64,000 nt of DNA, from positions 188,164 to 252,163 of the forward strand of contig CAXAMN010006502.1 in NCBI GenBank assembly GCA_963970005.1, in the 5' to 3' direction. This document shows, one piece after another, positions 7,595 to 18,164 of this stretch (position 1 is its first letter; the number at the start of each line of letters is the position of its first letter). The DNA is from Durusdinium trenchii (Eukaryota; Sar; Dinophyceae; Suessiales; Symbiodiniaceae). The position numbers were made by a program, and so were the translations under genes. Below the pieces are notes generated by a model. That model saw only the letters and a list, made by a program, of their open reading frames with translations, had not been told where the DNA came from and made no database searches.

Positions 7595-10484
7595 AGAAGA
7601 CAGGTGTGCCGTGACCGACCATTATATGTTCATCCGTCACAACCGTTATTGTATTTGGCCCAAGAAGCAGGACGACGAAAGCTCATGTGTTTCATTTGAA
7701 GCGTTCACAATCTCGGGAGTAGTTGTAATATCTGAGTCTCAGTGCGAGCTATTGCGCATTTCACAACTTCACACGTATATCTGTATATATACTTGCCACT
7801 CTCGGGAATAACATTTGAAGTGTTCACAATATCTGAGTCTCAGTGCGACCCATTGGGCATTTCACAATTTCACATGTATATCTGTATATATACCTCCCTG
7901 CAAATCCCTGCGACACATATTGCGCATATGTCACAATTGTACATATGTGACAGTGCGACACATATTGCGCATATGTCACATACATATCTCCTATTTGAGA
8001 GATCCGTGTAAGAGCCATGGTGTTGTGGTACTTCACCAACGTACCATTCCACTTCACAGAACTAGCTTTGCAAAGGTGGGAGCTTTGAGAGTTTTGATGA
8101 GAGGTTTGTGTTTGCTTGAGAGCTTTAATGAGAGCTGCTACAGGTTGCTTGGTGTCGCATTTGTCAGATGCCATCGCTGCGCCCTTGGATGTGAGAGTTG
8201 CGAGAGTTTTGAGAGGTGTTCATTTTGACAGTTGTGCTAGTTGTGAGAGTTGAGAGTTCTGATATGTCAATTGCAGCAGTTCTGGTGATAGAGTCTGGTA
8301 TGCCATTTCGTTGATAGATTCTGGTGATAGAGTCTGGTGAAAGGCCGACATGCTGCGTGCGCCTTGCGCGGAGAGATGGCGATATCAGTGGAACTTGGTG
8401 GCCGGGACCCTTCTGAGGTGGTGCAGCTGCTTGAGCCGCAGGCCCCCGGAGTGCGGTATCGTCCGCACAATGCCGGTGGAGGGCCTCCGTCGCAAGCAGC
8501 TGCACCGCCTCCTGCTGCGCCAAAGGCACCACCAGGCCTGTTCGAGACTTGTGCATGAGAGTTATGAGAGACTTGAGACTTTTGACAGAGTTGTGCATGA
8601 GAGTTTTGGGATACTTTTGAGGCCGTCCAAGCACTCGATTCCGAGACGCAGATCAAGCGTTTTCAGGTGGAGGGCTGTGGGCTGTGGGAGTATGTGTGTC
8701 AGGAGGGGTTGAATTTGTTGTTAGGTCATGGACCTGCGGATCCAGGAGATTTTTTTTCTTTAATTGATATTTGTTGAGAGAGTGTGAGTTGAGGATCCAT
8801 TCCGCCTGTTTCAAAAAAATGTTCAGAGTCGAGGTTCCATGGCTATATACTGCTTTGAGAGTTTTCGAGAGTCCTGAGATTGGAGGGAATGGTTTGGACG
8901 GTATGAGAGTTTTTGAGAGTGCTGGGGAGTTGCGAGCGTTCGCCTCCTGAATGGGTCGGAGAACCTCAATTCCAACTCAAGTTGAACTCCCTCGATCTCC
9001 AGTTTGGCGTCCTATAGGTCAAGCAATCTGATGTTTCGATTCTTTGGCCTCACGAGATTTTCGCAAGCAACACTATACATGCGATATAGAGACGCATGGG
9101 CCAACTACATAAATCCGGATGCGGCTGCTGCATTTTGGATCCTGGGAGCTAGGCGATTCTAGGGATGTTTGGAGGGTATGACAGTTTATCAGAGTTCTGG
9201 AGAGTTGCGAGTGTTCGCCCCCTGATCGAGCATGTACAGGCGTCAGGTTGGCACCACCTGGGGCAGGCCCGAAATGTTATTCAGGCGTTGAGAGAGTTTT
9301 GATGAGAGATTGTTAGTTCTTTGTAGTTCAGGAGTTCCACAAATTTTCAGGAGCACGTCCACGACCCAGCTCTACTCAGCCGAACTTAGCAGGAGCAGTG
9401 GGTACGGCTGCTTCAGAAGAAGGTGTAGTGTTTGAAGGTGTTTTGTTTGAAATTTGTTTCTTTTTCGTTTGACATAAATCGAGGAGCTGTCACGGAGTCG
9501 CCATCACTAACCTCCTCAAGCCATCGAGGAACGTGAAACGTGAAACGAGTCTTGACATTTTTGAGGGCATGAAATGAGTCTTGAGAGTTTTGGAGAGTTT
9601 TGGGAAGTGCGATAGTTGTGGGGCTGAGGCCCAAAGGCGGCGCGAGGACATCCAGAATAATTTTCATTGATACTAGTTCACGGCAAAGAAAATGTTGGGA
9701 TGTGAGAGTACGCTGAACTGTAGGATCCCTGGCCGAACGTGATGCTCGTCGTAAACGCCGCCCTCCAGAGCCTGCAGGACTTGAAAGGGTCTGAGAGTTT
9801 TGAGAGTTCTGAGAGTTGTTTTCTCTTCAGACTTTGTTCGGACTTCAGAGTGGCCAGGCCCACCCCCACATAAGAAGCCAAAAGGCCACGATGAAGGGAC
9901 TGAGGGTTTGGAGAGTTACAGCGTTGTGAGATTTGGGATTGGATGTTTGCCTACGCAAACTTTTCTTCTGACTTTCTTCAGACTTCAGAGTGGGCAGGCA
10001 CATCAACCCAAAAGCAATCCGGCGACGAAGGACCAATTGCGTTGAAAGGGACTGAGGGTTTGGAGAGTTGCAGCGTTCTGGGAGTTCTGAGAGTTGTTTG
10101 CCTACGCAAACTTTTCTTCAGTTGAGAGCAGACTTCAGAATGGCCAGGAAAGCCAGGATTCGCGCAGCCTGTGCCAGGATTGATCACTTTTCACTTTTCA
10201 GGAGCAATTGCGCGGTTCTCAACTGTCAGAGTTGCAGGATCCATGGGGGACATGGAAGAGCCAAATCCAGAAGGACATCCGCTGTCCAAGAGTTGCGGAG
10301 AGTTTTGAGAGTTTGGAGTTTTGAGAGTTTTTTCATGATCATATTTATATGCATATATATGTTCCTGCAAGGCGAGATCCTGGATGCGTGGAGCTTCCTT
10401 TCCAGCCCGCCTTACAGGAGATACATTGGAGGCATTGAGATATCAAGACTAGTGAAACGACGCCAGTTCTTGAATGTGTCCTGA
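7595..10484 (+). CDS. Multi-exon gene 3, protein of unknown function
   Basis: Recognisable + strand exons are: 7595 to about 7,690 (AVTDHYMFIRHNRYCIWPKK); 8017-8075, joined in phase to 8133-8190 (TELALQRAATGCLVSHL); 8331-8552, ending PPGLFETC and joined in phase to 8622-8777 (AVQALDSETQIKRFQ, then CGLWEYVCQEGLNLLLG); about 8,947-9,010 (SPPEWVGEPQFQLKLNSLDL); a 43-codon frame with RYRDAWANYINPDAAAAFW; about 9,215-9,290; 9,355-9,420; three related exons at 9.83-10.3 kb; and 10372-10484 (ILDAWSFLSSPPYRRYIGG), ending in a TGA. The intervening pieces carry the GAGAGTTTTGAGAG motif. Internal exon borders are mostly approximate, and the segment may hold more than one gene. I do not recognise the protein. 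Confidence 0.5.
7690..7985 (+). repeat. Local tandem duplications in a gene 3 intron
   Basis: A unit with ATATCTGAGTCTCAGTGCGA, then TTTCACAA, then GTATATCTGTATATATAC occurs twice (about 7,725-7,795 and 7,830-7,893). A second unit, GCGACACATATTGCGCATAT, occurs at about 7,910 and 7,955. The block has weak coding character. Confidence 0.75.
8076..8132 (+). other. Introner-like intron, 57 nt, GT-AG
   Basis: TTGCAAAG ends the exon before GTGGGAGCTTTGAGAG. The intron ends TTTAATGAG before AGCTGCTACAGG, and the reading continues LQRAATGCLVSHL in phase. Confidence 0.65.
8553..8621 (+). other. Introner-like intron, 69 nt, GC-AG
   Basis: GAGACTTGT ends the exon before GCATGAGAG. The intron ends ACTTTTGAG before GCCGTCC, joining FETCAVQALDSE in phase. 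TTGTGCATGAGAGTT occurs at its 5' end and again about 40 bases later. Confidence 0.6.
9830..10290 (+). repeat. Exon-plus-intron unit in three tandem copies
   Basis: GACTTCAGA(G/A)TGG recurs at 9,841, 9,981 and 10,131, about 145 bases apart. Each opens an exon starting TSEW (TSEWPGPPPHKKPK, TSEWAGTSTQKQSG, TSEWPGKPGFAQPV). Between them lies an intron with GGGTTTGGAGAGTT and the palindromic GTTTGCCTACGCAAAC (about 9,945 and 10,095). Exon and intron were therefore copied together. Confidence 0.75.
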
Positions 10485-10639
10485 AAATGGCGTGATGCTG
10501 GTGTGATTCAGATCCAAAGCGGGCTAAGCAACAGGGTGGAGAGCTTGGTGTTTGAAAAGTTCAGAGTGTATAGAGAGTTTTGAGAGCTGAACTACCCGGC
10601 ATACTGACAATCTACTTTGAATGTGTTACTAAGACGATA

Positions 10640-11130
10640 AGAAGGATGCTGTGGGACCTGATGAAGCTCCAGGCCTGTCTAAATCAAGAACAAAAACAAA
10701 GCTAAGAGTTTTGAGAGTGTTGTTGAGAGTTTTGAGAGTTGAGAGTAACAATTTCAGTTAAAACAAAAGTTTTGAGAGTGTTGTCCACGAAGGTGATGGA
10801 CCAATGAAGCAGGAAGCGAAGGAGGAAGCGAAGCAGGAGGAAAGCAGTGGACTCAGAGTACATAGAGAGTTTTGAGAGCTTTGAGAGTTTTCCAACGAGC
10901 GCATGTTTGAGAGTTTTTGAGAGTTGAATCAGAACGATGTTTGTTATGTTGAGTTTCTTAGAGTTCTGGATGTTTTTTTGAAAGTGGTATGATGCTGGGG
11001 CTACAGGGCACGAAGGTGGTGGAGCATCTACAGGGCACGAAGGTGGTGGAGCATCGATCCCAGAAGGCAGTGGACTCAGAGTACATAGTGCATAGAGAGT
11101 TTTGAGAGCTTTGAGGAGTTTTCCAACGAG
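10640..11130 (+). CDS. Further exons beyond gene 3, Gly/Glu-rich
   Basis: Exon-like pieces at about 10,645-10,680 (KDAVGPDEAPG) and 10,790-10,865 (HEGDGPMKQEAKEEAKQEES) lie between GAGAGTTTTGAGAG segments. A third at 10,998-11,090 has TGHEGGGAS twice in tandem. The latter two both end SGLRVH, and the following intron sequence is also shared (anchors at about 10,845 and 11,067), so this is another exon-intron duplication. Either gene 3 continues past 10,484 or this is a separate disordered protein. Confidence 0.4.
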
Positions 11131-11446
11131 CGCATGTTTGAGAGTGTTGAGAGTTGAACGATGTCTGTTCTGTTGAGTTTCTTAGAGTTCTTGAATAATT
11201 TTTGAAAGTGGTATGATGCTGGCACAGCAGGCAACACTGCAGACCTTCCTGATCACCAGGATCTCGACTGACGCACGCCCCTTTAGCTCACCAGTCCTTC
11301 TACTCTATGCTTCCATGTTACCTTTCTCTAACAACACTGCAATGGAGTTGTCACAAAGTTTTCGGATGTGAAGCCTGGAGGAGAATAGCGACGACTGCAT
11401 ATATTGCCGCACACTTGGCATTGGAAATCAAGTTTTGAGAGGTATG

Positions 11447-11850
11447 AGAGTTCAGATTTTGCGTTGTGAGAAGAGTTTCGAAAGTTTGGAGGTTCAGACT
11501 TTGGAGAGTCTTTTTCGTTTGAAGGTCTGAGAGTTTTGAGTGTTGAGAATAGATGGTTAGGGGTTGAGACTGGAGGTTTCAAAGAGTTTTGGTGTGAACT
11601 TTGAGGTGACTACTTCTGAGTAGAGTATAGAGCTCGTGGAAACCTGCTGCACGCATTGTGAAAACAAGAGTTGCGCCTGTGTAATGTTGTGAGAGTTCAG
11701 ATTTTGCGTTGTGAGAAGATTTTCGGAAGTTTGGAGGTTGAGGGTTTGGAGAGCCTTTTTCGTTTGAAGGTCTGAGAGCTTTGAGTGTTGAGAATAGAGT
11801 GTTAGGGGTTGAGACTGGAGGTTTCTAAGAGTTTTGAGAGGAACTTGCCG
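11447..11850 (+). repeat. Tandem duplication, about 244-bp period
   Basis: A block starting GAGAGTTCAGATTTTGCGTT recurs at 11,447 and 11,691, followed each time by TTTTTCGTTTGAAGGTCTGAGAG, GAATAGA and GGGGTTGAGACTGGAGGTTT. No convincing exon is seen inside. Confidence 0.8.
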
Positions 11851-11864
11851 AGCAAAACTTCATT

Positions 11865-12110
11865 GTGAAAAGTTCAATGCATTGAACTTTCATAACAAAA
11901 CTCCAATGTAAAAGTTCAATGCATTGACCTTTTGATACGAAACTTCAATGCATTGAACTTTACATTGAAGTTTTGATATGAAACTTCAATGCATTGAACT
12001 TTTGCATTGAAGTTTTGATGTGAAACTTCAACGCATTGAACTTTTCACTTTGAAGTTTTGTTATGAAACTTCAATGCATTGAACTTTTGACATTGAAGTT
12101 TTGATTTGTT
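11865..12110. repeat. Array of palindromic TTCAATGCATTGAA units
   Basis: Six copies of the 14-base palindrome, two with one change, lie at about 11,873, 11,915, 11,944, 11,985, 12,027 and 12,070. Most are about 42 bases apart, and each is set in TTCAATG/CATTGAAGTTTTG flanks that add inverted symmetry. Such an array can form cruciforms. No coding. Confidence 0.85.
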
Positions 12111-12194
12111 TCTGTTTTCTTCACACTGGTTTAGCATTGAACTTAAAGAAGGATATGCAGCGTTTAGTTCAATAAAGAACTACACAAAGAAATT

Positions 12195-12780
12195 AAGAGG
12201 AACCCACCCTAAACCCTAAACTCAAGGAACCCACCCTAAACCCTAAACTTTAGATAACAAATGGGCAGCATTTAGTTACATAAAGAATTGAAGAGGAACC
12301 CACCCTAAACCCTAAACTCAAGGAACCCACCCTAAACCCAAAACTTTAGATAAGAACAGGCAGCGTTTAGTTACAAAAAGAATTACATAAATAAATTAAG
12401 AGGAACCCACCCTAAACCCTAAACTTTAAATAACATAATGGGCAGCATTTAGTTACATAAAGAGTTGACTAGGAACCCACCCTAAACCCTAAACTCAAGG
12501 AACCAACCCTAAACCCAAAACTTTAGATAAAAACGGGCAGCGTTTAGTTACATAAAGAATTACATAAATAAATTAAGAGGAACTCACCCTAAACCCTAAA
12601 CGTTAGATAACAAAATGGGCAGCGTTTAGTTACATAAAGAGTTGAAGAGGAACCCACCCTAAACCCTAAGCTCAAGGAACCCACCCTAAACCCTAAACTT
12701 TAGATAAAAAATGAGCAGCATTTAGTTACATAAAGAGTTGAAGAGGAACCCACCCTAAACCCTAAACTCAAGGAACCCGC
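12195..12780 (-). repeat. Interstitial telomere-like array (TTTAGGG type)
   Basis: About nineteen CCCTAAA motifs, mostly in pairs within AACCCACCCTAAACCCTAAACT, are spaced by two alternating linkers. One is short (CAAGG). One is about 50 bases and A/T-rich, with GGCAGC(G/A)TTTAGTTACATAAAG. All point the same way, giving TTTAGGG on the - strand, the telomere repeat reported for dinoflagellates. The linkers show it is a satellite built on telomere sequence and not a simple chromosome end. Confidence 0.85.
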
Positions 12781-12785
12781 CCTGC

Positions 12786-12960
12786 CAGGTGCGAGACAAA
12801 CGCGAGACAAGGCGAGACAACACGCGACTATCCCGCCAGAGACGTTTTGCGGCTGCCGGATGATTACGCTCATTGGCGCGAGACAAACGCGAGATATGCG
12901 AGACAATGCCGAGTCTTTGCCCCGCCCTCCGGCGCGAGACAAATGCGAGACATGCGTCTG
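12786..12960 (+). repeat. GCGAGACAAA repeat cluster
   Basis: GCGAGACAA(A) occurs about eight times, often as GCGCGAGACAAACGCGAGA, in GC-rich DNA directly after the telomere-like array. A GC-rich segment without a clear reading frame follows to about 13,065. Confidence 0.75.
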
Positions 12961-13403
12961 ATGTCCCCAATCGCCTATAGCGGACCCAACAGCCCCATCG
13001 CAGGAAGTCTGCCAATAGTGAGTAGTCTTGTAAGCCCGCCCTCTCCGCCATCCTCAACTTTTTGAGCCGAAAAATCCTGCGGGTGCGCGGATGTCTTCTA
13101 AAAACAAAGCGTTCTTAACTAGATTCTAAGTACGCTAAGTCTGTTCTGTCTACTTAACGTCCTACTTATAGACATACTTATATTTTACTTATAAGTGCAA
13201 TGCATGTACTCTAACTCCAGAACAAGTCTGTTTTAAGTGCGATAACTTTTTATGTACTTATCATACTTACGTCCATACTTATCATACTTTAACTATACAT
13301 TATCTATACATATCCTCGTTATAACTATACTTATAAGTACAACGCCTTCTCAGTATAACAGTAAAAATGACAGAAACGCACAGAGGTCGTTGTTAGTTCC
13401 AGG

Positions 13404-13545
13404 TGCTGTTGCTTGCAGCGGACATTTTTCAGACATCGTTAATCCAAAGGTCCCCACTGAGACGCGCGCCGTGATCGTTGAATTTCTTGTTGGTCGTGCC
13501 AACAGACCAAGATGGTCGCTCGTTCTTGCGCAGCAAGCCACTTGA
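13404..13545 (+). CDS. Candidate terminal exon, unknown protein
   Basis: The frame reads SGHFSDIVNPKVPTETRAVI then FLVGRANRPRWS and ends at a TGA. The upstream TTGCTTGCAG could be an acceptor. The opposite strand is also open, so the strand call is tentative. Confidence 0.3.
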
Positions 13546-16240
13546 AAACGATCGATCAAGCACAAGAAGGACATTTTCCCCTTTCAGACATGAGAATAAC
13601 AGATAAATAGTTTATATATATATAATAGAATTTGAATATAATAGACTACAAGTCGCAGACCCAACACCTTCGACCGTTTTGCACCCACGGAAGCGGTCCA
13701 TTCTGGGCGACTGCGGAAGATCGAAGCATTGTGCATAGATATAGGTGGCCTCCAAGTGCCGAGACCTCGACGTTGAACGAAGACCGATTGAACGAAGACC
13801 AAGACTAACTGTGTTGCGACTAATGCTGGGGCTTGTTTTTTTGCCAAACGATTCCCCCTATGTCCCGCCAAACAATTGGAAATCAGCAGGAAACCTCAAG
13901 GAAAAAATACATGTTTCTGGTTTCTTCCAAACACATGTCGTCAGCCGAGTGCGGAACTGTTTGAACCCATCTCACCACTGCCAATTGCTGCCTTCTTCAA
14001 TAAAGAACATGTTTTTTGTCTATATAGTTTAATGGTGGATTTTCTCCTCATTTGTTGGGTTGGGTGTGGGTCCCACCGGCTTGTCACACTGATCTCAGGG
14101 GATCACAGTCGAACATCTGGCACTGGATGGCAGGTAGAAACCACAGAGTAGGGTGCTCCGCCCGTGCTGGGTTAGCCAGACACCTTGAGACGTGAGTGCA
14201 CAATATAGACCAGGATGGCCCCAATTTCGGTGGACAAAAACATTTAAGCAACTACTACTCCAGTCTGTTCTATTTTCCCTGTATATACTTCTGAGTTTCT
14301 CATTTGTGGAAGAGAGCCCACAAGTGAATCAGCAGTCAGCAGGATGTGTGTTGCAAATATTCAACACACTGACCCGCTATACACTGACCCGCTATAGTTG
14401 GGACATACAAGGTTTAGTTCTTTCGCAACGGACTCTTCGAACAATACCAATCGGCAAATCAAGTGAATTCAGATACCACCCACCTGCTTTGTACACGAAG
14501 AACACCAGTGAGCTGCAAACATCAATATAAAGTTTGTTAAACCTTGGAATCTAATAGCGTCCTTGCTACTAGTAGCTTCTTGTTCCTAGTAGGGATCGCC
14601 TCCAACCTACTTGCAATGGCCTCCACCTAATAGCGTCCTTGCTACTAGTAAGCAAATATATCGTTTCGACCCTGTCAGTTTCGCCCTTTCAGCCCCACAG
14701 CTGGGTCTATCTCACCCTTCTTTGTGGCTGATTTTTCGGCGATGGATTCTGCGATATATGACGTGGGCTGTACTGAAAAGGGAGATAGCTCGCTTCAAAA
14801 ACGTGTCCGGAAGCTGAAGCTGGGTCGCAAAGGGTTTCTCCGGCCAAGGGTTCTTTCTCTTTCAGAAACTGAGATGTTCTTTTCGGGATTCTTGAGCCAC
14901 AGCCAAATCAGCAGGTTTGAGTCGTGGGTGATGAAAAGCCGCTGAAAGTTCCATTGGCGAACGATGCCACAAAGTTTGTTGACGATACATGACACAGGTG
15001 CTCAGCCTTCTGGCAGCTTCCAGCCCGCATACTATGTGATCACCACCTTCGCGTCATCACGGCGTAAGATTTTGTCACCTCCCCGTGCAAAATCGATGTG
15101 AGAAGACTTGTTTTTCTCTTTTTGGAGGGATCTGGGATGATAATCAGTAAACTGGGTGGCTGCTTGGGAATGGATGTATGATGATGTACGTGTACAACAC
15201 TTGAGTAAAGTCAAGACTGCTTGGATAGTGGAAAGCACCTATCAGATAGATCAGGATTCATCATCATCAGCAGTTGGACCTTTTCCGCCTGAGGTTGGAC
15301 CCGTAAACAAACCAGGTCCACCTTAGCTTTGTGTCCGCTGCGCATCGGCCCAAAGCTCTAAGCAACTTGGCCAAATGTCTGGGAACGATGTTATGCATGA
15401 GACAGACAAAATCATGTCATGCAATCTCGATAGACTACACTGACTAGACAAAAACAATTACTAGCTATAGCACGTTGTTTCATTGCTGAGTGGACCACGA
15501 TTGAAGGTTTTGAAGGAAGAACTCCTGCACCATCAGTGCTTCAATGGAAAGAACCCCCCCACACACAATAAAAAGGAAATCGTCACGGTGCAGATCAGAG
15601 CTCCTATTAGCGGTTCGTTTTTCTTCCAGGAGAAGAACACATCATCCCGAAAAAGCCAGGGGATCGGTCATTGCCAGATGCGGTCCCAGGTGCGTCGTGC
15701 CGTCGATCGGCGAAGGAGGTAGGTCACATAGCTGGTGAATATTCTGACGCCTTTGAAAACCAATCCAGTCGCAGGGTTGCTGTTTCCTGCAGTTTCTGGC
15801 GTTTCTGCGCAAGTTCAGGATATTGGACCGCTTGTCCCATGTAAGTCATGTAAGCTACCGAGACGAACGTCCTCCGGTCCACGTCCTCTTCTGGGGTATC
15901 TCTCCACACCAGGCACACCATGCGCAGCGGTGTGCGGAGACCCAGGGGGTGTGTGCAGGGGGTCCGTGTGGGCGTTCTCGACCCAAGACGGCCCGATCCA
16001 AATCCCCCAAAAATGGAGTTGGGATGAGTTGGGTGGTGTTTCCGTGAAACCGAATGCAGTTATTGATTGATTTCGGGCCCCACAAGACTGACCATGAGGA
16101 CAGTCCAACGAAGACTGACCATGAGGACAGGATCCACTTTTGGGTAGAGTGTACAAAAGCGACTCCAGCGACGGCAGCCACGGCACTTTCACTTAGGCCC
16201 AAAAATTGTGCCTCTTGTCAAGATTCTTACTTGTAGTTCT
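13546..16240. other. Largely non-coding stretch
   Basis: Mixed A/T-rich DNA with short open frames on both strands and no consistent coding signal. It holds the CTAATAGCGTCC repeat pair (14551-14650). At 16,085-16,130 it has a 27-base tandem duplication around AGACTGACCATGAGGACAG. Confidence 0.35.
14551..14650 (+). repeat. Dispersed CTACTAGTAG element, copy 1 (doubled)
   Basis: CTAATAGCGTCCTTGCTACT continues to AGTA and is exact for 24 bases at 14551-14574 and 14627-14650. Between them lie AGCTTCTTGTTCCTAGTAGG and ATGGCCTCCACCTAATAG. The same core (TAGTAGCGATGG, CCTCCACCTAGTA) recurs near 30,550 and 46,650. Confidence 0.75.
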
Positions 16241-16242
16241 TA

Positions 16243-16458
16243 GTGTTGGTCAACGCTGAAAGGGCGGTTTCCAGGATTCAAGACAACAATACGCACACCA
16301 CGTTTGGTCTGCTGTCGTCGGATTTGAAAGAAAGACCCGTGGACATCGTGGACAGGGGTGTTCCCGTCACCCTGACATTCGACCAGTGCCTTTCTACCGC
16401 CTGCTTACGACAATTCAATCCTGGCTGTGCCGTAGCGCCGGTGTGGAAGCAGTGCTGA
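16243..16458 (+). CDS. Candidate exon, unknown protein
   Basis: The frame reads NAERAVSRIQDNNTHTTFGL then KERPVDIVDRGVPVTLTFDQ and stops at a TGA just before a clear exon. A second frame over the same bases is also open, so which one is used is not certain. Confidence 0.3.
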   Translation: MLVNAERAVSRIQDNNTHTTFGLLSSDLKERPVDIVDRGVPVTLTFDQCLSTACLRQFNPGCAVAPVWKQC

Positions 16459-16466
16459 GGTGAGAG

Positions 16467-16621
16467 GTGGCTGGAGGCTTTGGAACACTCCCAGTTGCTC
16501 TTGCGCGTGAGGCCCTGCGAGAAGCCTTCGCCCTTGGCCGCTTTTCTACATCGGATACTGGAGTGGCCAGAGCAAAACACCAGCCCAAGTGGTTCGAGAT
16601 TCTTTTTATGCATTTTGGGAG
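16467..16621 (+). CDS. Internal exon with consensus donor, unknown protein
   Basis: After TGAGAG the frame reads VAGGFGTLPVALAREALREA then FALGRFSTSDTGVARAKHQ and ends PKWFEILFMHFG at GGGAG before GTGAGTG, a strong 5' splice site. Codon third positions are mostly G or C. The alanine-rich helix is followed by a more polar segment. I do not recognise the family. Confidence 0.5.
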
Positions 16622-17504
16622 GTGAGTGTTTTGAAGGTCGTGACCTGGAAATGGACCTGAAACTGGTGTGCGACCTCCCCTTTCTTTGCTCGAATGCTTA
16701 ACGCTGCTGGATTGATTGTCTAGGATCGGCAGTTGGTGTATCTGAACAGAGGTATTTTTCTACCTTGTATCAGAAACCTTCGCGCGCCGTCGATTTCAAC
16801 GCAACGCACCGTGCTAGGTTGACGACGCGAATCACATTCCATATCCCACCTCACAAAAACAAACAAAGCTCAAGCATGTTTGACTAAATTTGCTTGTATA
16901 GCCCACAATGCCATCACGGCCAGCATCTCCACATATCTCCACCTAGGTGGTGGTCAATGAAAAGGATGCGCGGGTAGAGGCCAGCTTTCTTTTGTCTCAC
17001 GCAAAAGTTGCCTGTAGGAGCCTGGGAGGGCCAAAGCCTGTGAATCGGAGACGATAACAAACATCAATTCATATTGTTTTCATGCTGTTAGAATGTTTGC
17101 TGGTTATCAGAGGTTTTGGTCTTAGTCATCAAATGTAACATTGAACTGAAAGACTTGACTTAGTCTTTTCTGTTTGGGTCTTACGATGGAAAGGTGGTAT
17201 ATTGGATGTTCTTTGCTTATGGCCGAAGCCAAGAAGATGCCTTAGAGCCGGTGCTCATAGTTGATGAACACACTTCTGCACCGCTGAGAGAAATTGATAT
17301 CTAGTGGAAACCTGGTCTATAGGAAAGTATCTGAGTCAAACTAGGTGAATAGACTTAGACTATCTTAGACTAATATGTTCATCTGAATCTGTTTGTGTCT
17401 TATTCTCATCATGATTCAACTTATTATTGCTTCGATTCTCCTGCTCATGCATGAGTTTCCCCTCCTGTGTTCCCCCCTTTTGTTGGAAATGGACGTTTTT
17501 CCAG

Positions 17505-17782
17505 GTCGGAGAAGCCGATGGTCGCCCTCCGAGCACTCCAACGCTGCAGTTCGACCAAGTGTTTTGGGATGACCAACAGGCAACGTTACCCGGTGCGTGT
17601 TGCAGCGTTGCACAGCCGTGCACTTGCAACGGGCGTGGCTGGAAGGGGGACCTCGGCTTTACTTTGTAGCGCCAGGCTGTTACTGTTGGTGGTAGATCGA
17701 GTGTGGAAGTTCCTTTTACCAATTTTAAGTACCGGCTCATCTACGAGCGTGTGCAAAAGGAGTTTCGGACGTTGGAATGCCG
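17505..17782 (+). CDS. Two exon-like pieces, unknown protein
   Basis: TTTTTCCAG precedes VGEADGRPPSTPTLQFDQVF, which runs to about 17,592. From 17,670, after TTTGTAG, a second piece reads RQAVTVGGRSSVEVPFTNFK then YRLIYERVQKEFRTLE and ends TGCCG before GTGAAAAC. The two are not in phase across the simplest intron. Either the splice differs or one base has been lost. Confidence 0.4.
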
Positions 17783-18164
17783 GTGAAAACATAGGCCTGA
17801 TCAGGCCGCCTCTCAAGAACATGGCCTGCAGAAGTACTAGGGACCCCAGTTTTGAGATGTTTTGGGTCATGATCTATTTAACTAAAAGGGACCTGCTGAT
17901 GAGGACGCATTTCGCTTCATCGGTTCATCCATTGCCATAGCGACGTCCCGAAGATCGGAGCTGTGACGCCCCGAAGTCCTGGCGTGGAAGCAAGGAGCTT
18001 TTTGCTCGGCTTCAACCAGCTTTGCTGTCCTGCATAGGCCTGGCGGATGCCTGGCGGAGTTTGGGCTGAGAATTTGGCGCTCAAAGATGACGCCACCTGT
18101 GGAACTCCATGATTTCTTGTGTTTTTGTTCTCTCTATCGAGAGCTGTTTTGATGCTGTATAGAG

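Larger units (their letters stand above)
4500..11850 (+). repeat. GAGAGTTTTGAGAG introner-like intron family
   Basis: Across more than 7 kb, exon-like segments alternate with A/G-rich segments built on GAGAG(T)TTTGAGAG. Where exons can be joined in phase, the motif lies inside the removed segment. Clear cases are 5974-6029, 7105-7169, 8076-8132 and 8553-8621 (56, 65, 57 and 69 nt). They use GT or GC donors and end in GAG before the next exon. Near 4,535-4,665 the unit GAGCTTTGCTTTGAGAGAGTTTT is repeated in tandem. I infer a family of related, recently spread introns. Introner elements are documented in dinoflagellates, but I do not know this motif from any description. Confidence 0.7.

Noticed and set aside
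11865..12110. CRISPR-like repeat array
   Set aside because: The units are palindromic, the spacing sequences are themselves repeats and the genome is eukaryotic.
12195..12780. True chromosome end
   Set aside because: The motif is interrupted by regular linkers and unrelated sequence continues on both sides.
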